Below are positions 28,503 through 33,713 of a stretch of DNA of 33,713 nucleotides, one piece after another. How positions within the stretch are numbered: the stretch's first letter is position 1; each line of letters starts with the position of its first letter. Under the pieces are notes generated by a model. It made no database searches. It was not told the DNA's origin and was given only the letters and a program-made list of their open reading frames with translations. The position numbers and the translations under genes are program-made. The stretch spans positions 1 through 33,713 of the forward strand of contig JANWZL010000143.1 of NCBI GenBank assembly GCA_025054655.1, read 5' to 3'. The stretch comes from Thiobacillaceae bacterium. Lineage in GTDB: Bacteria; Pseudomonadota; Gammaproteobacteria; Burkholderiales; Thiobacillaceae.

Positions 28503-29495
28503 GTGCGGCTGATCCTGCTGCTGGCGCTGTTGATCTCGATCGCGCCCGCTGTGCACGCCCTAGACGGGGGGCAATGGCGGCTATGGCGCGCACGTTTTGT
28601 TGATGTGCAGGGCCGTGTGATCGATAACGGGCAAGGTGGGGTGAGCACCTCCGAGGGGCAGGGTTATGGCATGTTGCTGGCAGCAGCGGCTGGTGATGCC
28701 GTCAGCTTTGAACGCATCTGGCGCTGGACCCGTCGTCATCTCGCCGTACGTAACGATGGATTGCACGCTTGGCGCTACCACCCCCTGCGTGGGGTAGAGG
28801 ACGATAACGCCGCCACGGACGGCGACTTACTCATCGCCTGGGCGCTGGCCTGCGCCGCGGAACGTTTTGGCCGGGCAGAATATAGGACACAGGCCCAGGC
28901 ACTGGCCGTGACCATCCGACGACGGCTCGTGGTGGACAGCCCCTCGGGCCCCATCCTCAAACCCGGTCCGCGCGGCTTCGACCGCCCTGAAGGTCCGGTC
29001 GTCAACTTGTCTTATTGGGTCTTCCCCGCCTTCGATGCCCTCGCCCGCATCGACCCCGATCCGGTATGGCCCGCCTTGCGTGCAAGCGGCTTGCACCTGT
29101 TACGCCAGGCGCGTTTCGGTCGCTGGGGCTTACCGCCCGACTGGTTGCAACTCGGGTCGATCCTGCGCCCTGCTGCCGGCTGGCCCGCGCGCTTCGGCTA
29201 CGATGCGATGCGTATCCCCCTTTACCTGATCTGGGCGGGCGAACGCGACGAGGAGCTGCTCGCGCCCTTCCGTAACTTCTGGGCCACCTATGCCTGCACG
29301 GGTAGGCTGCCCGCCTGGACCGACTTCGAGCAGGATGCCGTCGATGCCTGGGGTGAGTTCGCCGGGGTGCGGGCCATCGCCAAACTGCTGGGTTTACGCC
29401 TGCCTGGCCCTGAACCTACCCTAGACCGACTGGACTATTATCCCGCCGTCCTGGTCCTGCTCGCAGACCTGGCGGTCAGCAAGGGCCCGTTATGA
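28503..29495 (+). CDS. bcsZ: Endo-1,4-beta-glucanase BcsZ (GH8)
   Basis: GTG start 2 nt after the bcsB stop; VRLILLLALLISIAPAVHALDGGQWRLWRARFVD...VSTSEGQGYGMLLAAAAGD (GH8 signature), FGYDAMRIPLYLIWAGERDEELLAPFRNFWA. Confidence 0.94.
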   Translation: MRLILLLALLISIAPAVHALDGGQWRLWRARFVDVQGRVIDNGQGGVSTSEGQGYGMLLAAAAGDAVSFERIWRWTRRHLAVRNDGLHAWRYHPLRGVEDDNAATDGDLLIAWALACAAERFGRAEYRTQAQALAVTIRRRLVVDSPSGPILKPGPRGFDRPEGPVVNLSYWVFPAFDALARIDPDPVWPALRASGLHLLRQARFGRWGLPPDWLQLGSILRPAAGWPARFGYDAMRIPLYLIWAGERDEELLAPFRNFWATYACTGRLPAWTDFEQDAVDAWGEFAGVRAIAKLLGLRLPGPEPTLDRLDYYPAVLVLLADLAVSKGPL

Positions 29496-31897
29496 GAGCC
29501 GCCTTGTTGCCCCTGGTTTGGTGTGTCCTGACCGCCCACGGAGCGGCCCCGACCCTGTCGTCGTGGCCCGAACCTGCCCTGCGACTGCGCCAGGAGCACG
29601 ACCCCGGGCTCAGGCTCGATCGCTCGGCTGAGCCTGTACGCATGCGCGGTGTCTCGGCAGAGATACCGACACCCCTGCCTGCGACAGCGCGACGGTTCAA
29701 GGTGCGCAGCCAAAACAAGCCGCCACTGGCAAATGCAACGGCGGCTTCAGCGCCTTCATCCCCCCCACAGCCCGACCCGCTCGAACGCTTGCGCCTCGCT
29801 TTAGACGAGGCCGAACGCGCCGTGCCCAAGCCGCAGTTCCTGGACGAGGCGCTGACAGCGGCCGAGATGCTGCCTGCCGACAGTGACCTGCTACAAAGGC
29901 TGGGTTGGATCATGTTGAACAGCGGTCGCGTGCAAACGGCCGCACGTCTCTTCACACAAGCCCTGGCGCGCGACGAGACCATGCACACTGCCCGCCTGGG
30001 CCTGGCCGAGGCGCTGGCCAGGCAGGGCGCGCACGCACGCGCCCATGCACTGCTCTTGGGACTGCCTGAGGCTGCGAAAACACGGCGAGACCTGGCTGAC
30101 ACCCTGGCCGAGGCGGCTCGTCAGCGCGGCGAGGACGACGAGGAACGGCGTTGGTTGCTCGCCGCTCTGGAGGAGGCCGGAGACGATGCCGGCCTGCGCG
30201 AGCGGCTGGCCTGGAACGCCGTACGCACACGTCGCTGGGACGAGGCCGTCATTGCCTTTCGCCACCTGCTGACTACGGCCGCCGACGACCGCTGGCGCGA
30301 GGGCCTGGCCACCGCCCTGCAAGGGCTGGGTAAGCTGGAAGAGGCCTACCGCACCCTCGCCGGCCTACCCGCGGCGGCAGGCTGGCGGGCAGCGCTTGCC
30401 AATGAACTGGCAGAGTCCGCGCACCGTGCCGACCGGATCGAGGCCGAACGTGCCTGGTTACAAGTCGCCCTGGCGGAAGGCGGCGAAGAGGCAGGACTCA
30501 TGCTGCGTTTAGGACATAACGCCGCCGCGCGGGGCGAGCGCGATGAAGCCCTCAACTGGTGGGCGCGCGCCTACGCCCTACGGCCGGATGACGTAACGGC
30601 TGAGGCCTACGCCGAGGGCCTATGGGTGGTCGGACGGCGACAGATGTTGGAGCGACTCGCGGCACAGGACCATGGGCCCCTGGCTAAGGCCTGGCGCATG
30701 CGCATGGCCCGCGCGCTCCTGCAGCAGGGGCAGGCCCGCGCGGCCGCCTCCATCGCCCCTCAGGATGCCCAGCCAGAGCTTGCGGGCGTGCTCGCACCAC
30801 GCCTGGGGTTAGGCATTGCCCAGCGTGCCAAGGCAGGCAGCCGGGGCGGTAGCCGCCTACACCTGCGGCTGTCCCCACAGCTGAGCTATGCCAGGGTCTA
30901 TGCCGGCGGATGGTTGGAGCTCGAGCTGAGCGGAGGCACCGTCGATGCCGGTAAGGTCGAAGTGCCTTTCGGCTCCGCGCTCAGCGGTCAGCCTGCCGTG
31001 TATACGCGCGAGGTGGGCCTGACTGCCATACAGCTCACCTGGACCCATCTGGGTGCCGCCGGCGGCCCTCTGCTGCGCCTTGGCAGCACACCCATCGGAG
31101 GACCTGTGCCAGCCACGGCCACATTCTCGCTCGGGTGGCAGGTGCGCCAGTCGGGGCACGATTGGCAGGCGGCGCTTTATCGTGAGCCGGTGCGTGACTC
31201 CGTGCTGTCGCTAGTGGGCCAGCGCGACTCGGGCAGCGGTGCGGCCTGGGGGCGTGTGCTGCGCCACGGCGTGCTGCTGGAGGGCCACCGCCAAATCGCT
31301 GCGGGACCATGGCGGCTGAGCGGGCAGCTACGCCTAGAATACCTGCAAGGCCAGGCCGTGGCCGATAACCGTCGCTTCGCCTTCTCGACCGGGTTGATGC
31401 GCGACCTCGGGGTGGAGGGCCTGCACTACCTGCAGCTTGGGCCGGTGATCAGATGGGAGGGCTACAGGCGCGACCTCTCCGCGTTCACCTGGGGGCATGG
31501 GGGTTATTTCAGCCCGCAGGCCTTCACCCAGCTGGGACTGGCCCTGCAGTTCGAAAGCGATGGCCCACCCGACCGGCGCTTTGCCGGCCGCTTGAACGCG
31601 CACCGGCAACGCATCGAGCGGGACGCCTCGCCTTGCCACCCCCTGCCCCCCCCGGCTGGGCCTACCACCTGCACCGGGGCCTACGCCGCCGAGCGTGCCG
31701 AGGGCTGGGCCGGTGAGATTGAGCTGCGCGTCGTGCTCCGACTCGCCCCTCGCTGGCACTTGGCCGCCAACGCCGGCTGGCGGGCCGGGCCGGCCTACCG
31801 CGACGCGGCCCTGGGGCTTACCCTCCACTATCTGTTCGAGCCGCAGACGAAGCTCCATCCGGAAGACCTGCCCGCGGGGTTCGGCGGGCTTTGGTAA
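29492..31897 (+). CDS. bcsC: BcsC-like cellulose export protein (periplasmic TPRs plus C-terminal outer-membrane beta-barrel), compact form
   Basis: 801 aa; signal peptide, TPR-like repeats (LLQRLGWIMLNSGRVQTAARLFTQALARDETMHTARLGLAEALARQG...), barrel-like C-terminus (LHLRLSPQLSYARVYAGG...DAALGLTLHYLFEP); ATGA overlap with bcsZ. Confidence 0.88.
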   Translation: MRAALLPLVWCVLTAHGAAPTLSSWPEPALRLRQEHDPGLRLDRSAEPVRMRGVSAEIPTPLPATARRFKVRSQNKPPLANATAASAPSSPPQPDPLERLRLALDEAERAVPKPQFLDEALTAAEMLPADSDLLQRLGWIMLNSGRVQTAARLFTQALARDETMHTARLGLAEALARQGAHARAHALLLGLPEAAKTRRDLADTLAEAARQRGEDDEERRWLLAALEEAGDDAGLRERLAWNAVRTRRWDEAVIAFRHLLTTAADDRWREGLATALQGLGKLEEAYRTLAGLPAAAGWRAALANELAESAHRADRIEAERAWLQVALAEGGEEAGLMLRLGHNAAARGERDEALNWWARAYALRPDDVTAEAYAEGLWVVGRRQMLERLAAQDHGPLAKAWRMRMARALLQQGQARAAASIAPQDAQPELAGVLAPRLGLGIAQRAKAGSRGGSRLHLRLSPQLSYARVYAGGWLELELSGGTVDAGKVEVPFGSALSGQPAVYTREVGLTAIQLTWTHLGAAGGPLLRLGSTPIGGPVPATATFSLGWQVRQSGHDWQAALYREPVRDSVLSLVGQRDSGSGAAWGRVLRHGVLLEGHRQIAAGPWRLSGQLRLEYLQGQAVADNRRFAFSTGLMRDLGVEGLHYLQLGPVIRWEGYRRDLSAFTWGHGGYFSPQAFTQLGLALQFESDGPPDRRFAGRLNAHRQRIERDASPCHPLPPPAGPTTCTGAYAAERAEGWAGEIELRVVLRLAPRWHLAANAGWRAGPAYRDAALGLTLHYLFEPQTKLHPEDLPAGFGGLW

Positions 31898-33713
31898 AAC
31901 AACCGGCCAGCCGCGCCAGCGCCTCGCAGGGGCCGCAGATGCGGTCCGAATCGATCCGTCCGTCGCACAGGAAGATGCGGTCGAACACCTGCCGATAGAT
32001 CCACAACGCCCCGGCCGTGAGGGTCAGGACGATGGTCAGGGCAAGTCCCATGATCTGGTTCGGCCCTTTGGGACGCAGCCAACGCACCCAGCCCAGGCGT
32101 TTGATCCACTCCTGCACCGCCCCCATGCCGAACAAAGGCACGGCGAGGGCCACCAGCAGATAGGGCAGGAGGTCCTGCACGGTGATGTGTCCAGTCAACA
32201 GGACCAGGGCGTCGGGGGCGCACAGGCCGTAGGATCTTGTGCGTGCACCGGGCTCGGCCAGCGTGTGGCACAGCGACCACCAGAAAATACCCAGGAAGGC
32301 CCCCAACAGGGGCAGAGCGATCGCCCAGGACAGCACGGGCCTGAGGCGGAAGGCGCGGAAAAACAGGTGCTTGCCGATCTTCAGACGTCGATGCAACCAG
32401 GCGAGCTCGCGGCTGTCGCGCAAACGCGGCACGATCGCATGGAAGCGCCAACGCGGTTGCTGTGGTGGCGGTGCGCACAAGGCGGCAAAAGCGGGAGCCT
32501 GCAGCCGGTCGTGGAGCAAACGGTAGGCGTGATACATCAGGGCGTAGGCCTCGGCATCGCTGAACGCGTCCAGGTCTGTGCGCAGGTTGGACAGCCGATA
32601 TATCGTCCCTTCCGGCCGGTCCACCGGACCCGGAAAGGCGGGGTGTTGCGCACTGTTGCCGAAATTCTGCCGCAAATGGATCAGGGCGTATGCATTCAGG
32701 TCGTTTTCGTCGAGTGTGCAAGCATGGACGACACAACCCGACTGCCGTAATGCCGCATGGAGATCGCACCCCGCATGCAAGCGGTACAGGGTCTCGGTAC
32801 GGATCTTGTCCATCATCACGTTACTGGCCCGTTGCACCACCTGGGGCAAGCGCGTGCCCAGGATGCGCTCGTCCTCGAGCTGTCCGCTGGCGTCGCTGAC
32901 GATCATGTGGGTACAACGATGCTGGAAAAGGGCGTCCATCCCCTGGTTGTCAAACACCCCGCCATCGGTCAGTTGCACCACGATCTCCTCGCCGCGGCTG
33001 TTGGTGTAAAGATCGTGTATCGCCAGCGGTGGGAAGATGCCAGGGACGGCGGCCGAGGCGGCCACGGCGTCGGCCAGGGTGAGGCAGGCGAGCTTGCTGC
33101 GCTGGCGGTCGGACAGACGGCGTCGCTCGCCCGCCGGAAGCTTGCGATCGGCGTGATAGGTGCCGTCGAAGCGCAGTTGCGGCAGCCGCACATTGGTGTC
33201 CACCTCACGCTCGAACTCACGCCGCGGCGGGGGCTCACCCACGTAGGCGCCGGTGAAATGCCAGGGGTGACCCGTGTTGAGGCAGGTGGCGTTGATCACC
33301 AAGATGGGGATCTTGTATTCGGCATGCGCGTTGTACAGATCGATGTCGAAAGAAGATGAGGCCATCAATTCGCTCAAGCGCACATCGCGGTCTGTGCGGG
33401 TCTGACTAAGCAGGGTCAGACCCGGCTGGATGTGGATCTCGCGTAGCTTGAGCCCCGTCTTCCCCACGATGGGCGCGAAAAAATGTTCGTCGAGCAGTTC
33501 GGCCAGGCGGTCGGTGCGGGAATAATCCTCTGCTGCCATGCGCAGGTTTTTCCACGGATTGGAGAACAGGCGCAGACGGATGTTCTTCTGCACCGCGGCC
33601 AAGAAGTCCCGCTCGATCTCCTGCACGATGTGCACATAGGCCTCGGGGGAGGGGACCGGCCAGCCAGGCCGGTTGCCTTCCAGCAGTTGCTTGACCTTGA
33701 GGTAGTAATACGC
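31818..33713 (-). CDS. Patatin-like phospholipase with C-terminal transmembrane region (partial, N-terminus beyond right window edge)
   Basis: Reading frame stays open to the edge (AYYYLKVKQLLEGNRPGWPVPSPEAYVHIVQEIERDFLAAVQKNIRLRLFSNPWKNL...); AASAAVPGIFPPLAIHD, catalytic-Asp motif LTDGGVFDNQGMDAL; hydrophobic helices near the C-terminus. The nucleophile motif is expected outside the window. Confidence 0.87.
   Translation of the reverse strand, partial: AYYYLKVKQLLEGNRPGWPVPSPEAYVHIVQEIERDFLAAVQKNIRLRLFSNPWKNLRMAAEDYSRTDRLAELLDEHFFAPIVGKTGLKLREIHIQPGLTLLSQTRTDRDVRLSELMASSSFDIDLYNAHAEYKIPILVINATCLNTGHPWHFTGAYVGEPPPRREFEREVDTNVRLPQLRFDGTYHADRKLPAGERRRLSDRQRSKLACLTLADAVAASAAVPGIFPPLAIHDLYTNSRGEEIVVQLTDGGVFDNQGMDALFQHRCTHMIVSDASGQLEDERILGTRLPQVVQRASNVMMDKIRTETLYRLHAGCDLHAALRQSGCVVHACTLDENDLNAYALIHLRQNFGNSAQHPAFPGPVDRPEGTIYRLSNLRTDLDAFSDAEAYALMYHAYRLLHDRLQAPAFAALCAPPPQQPRWRFHAIVPRLRDSRELAWLHRRLKIGKHLFFRAFRLRPVLSWAIALPLLGAFLGIFWWSLCHTLAEPGARTRSYGLCAPDALVLLTGHITVQDLLPYLLVALAVPLFGMGAVQEWIKRLGWVRWLRPKGPNQIMGLALTIVLTLTAGALWIYRQVFDRIFLCDGRIDSDRICGPCEALARLAGCFTKARRTPRAGLPDGASSAARTDSGG

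Overview
This is a GC-rich, gene-dense bacterial chromosome segment whose gene order looks gamma/betaproteobacterial. There are no rRNA or tRNA genes, no CRISPR array and no recognisable transposase. Minus strand, 1-7.8 kb: a conserved block of a NusG-II-domain protein (partial), rapZ, hprK, ptsN, hpf, rpoN, lptB, lptA, lptC, kdsC and kdsD. Then come a CPA2/Kef-type antiporter (+), an orphan type IV pilin-like protein (-) divergent from a polytopic orphan histidine kinase (+), pdxJ (-), an uncharacterised 377-aa protein (-), and a two-gene MacB/FtsX-like ABC exporter (+). Next on the minus strand are recX, recA, cinA-C, pgpA, thiL, a VIT1/CCC1-family protein and a NylB/beta-lactamase-like serine hydrolase. 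A compact cellulose synthase operon bcsA-bcsB-bcsZ-bcsC (+) converges on a membrane-anchored patatin-like phospholipase (-, truncated by the window edge). The most interesting non-coding signals are: (i) a perfect CGAAC-N4-GTTCG palindrome, the Gram-positive 'Cheo/DinR' type LexA box, in the recA promoter; (ii) heptameric G/A-rich tandem repeats in gaps directly upstream of pdxJ and the VIT1-like gene, and a related repeat upstream of thiL, all giving pyrimidine-rich leaders without an evident Shine-Dalgarno; (iii) a structured ~135-bp intergenic element abutting, and possibly supplying, the recX stop codon; (iv) a sigma54-like promoter and inverted repeats between the pilin and the orphan kinase. 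I found no clearly novel multi-gene system; these are candidates for follow-up. No database search or computation was run.
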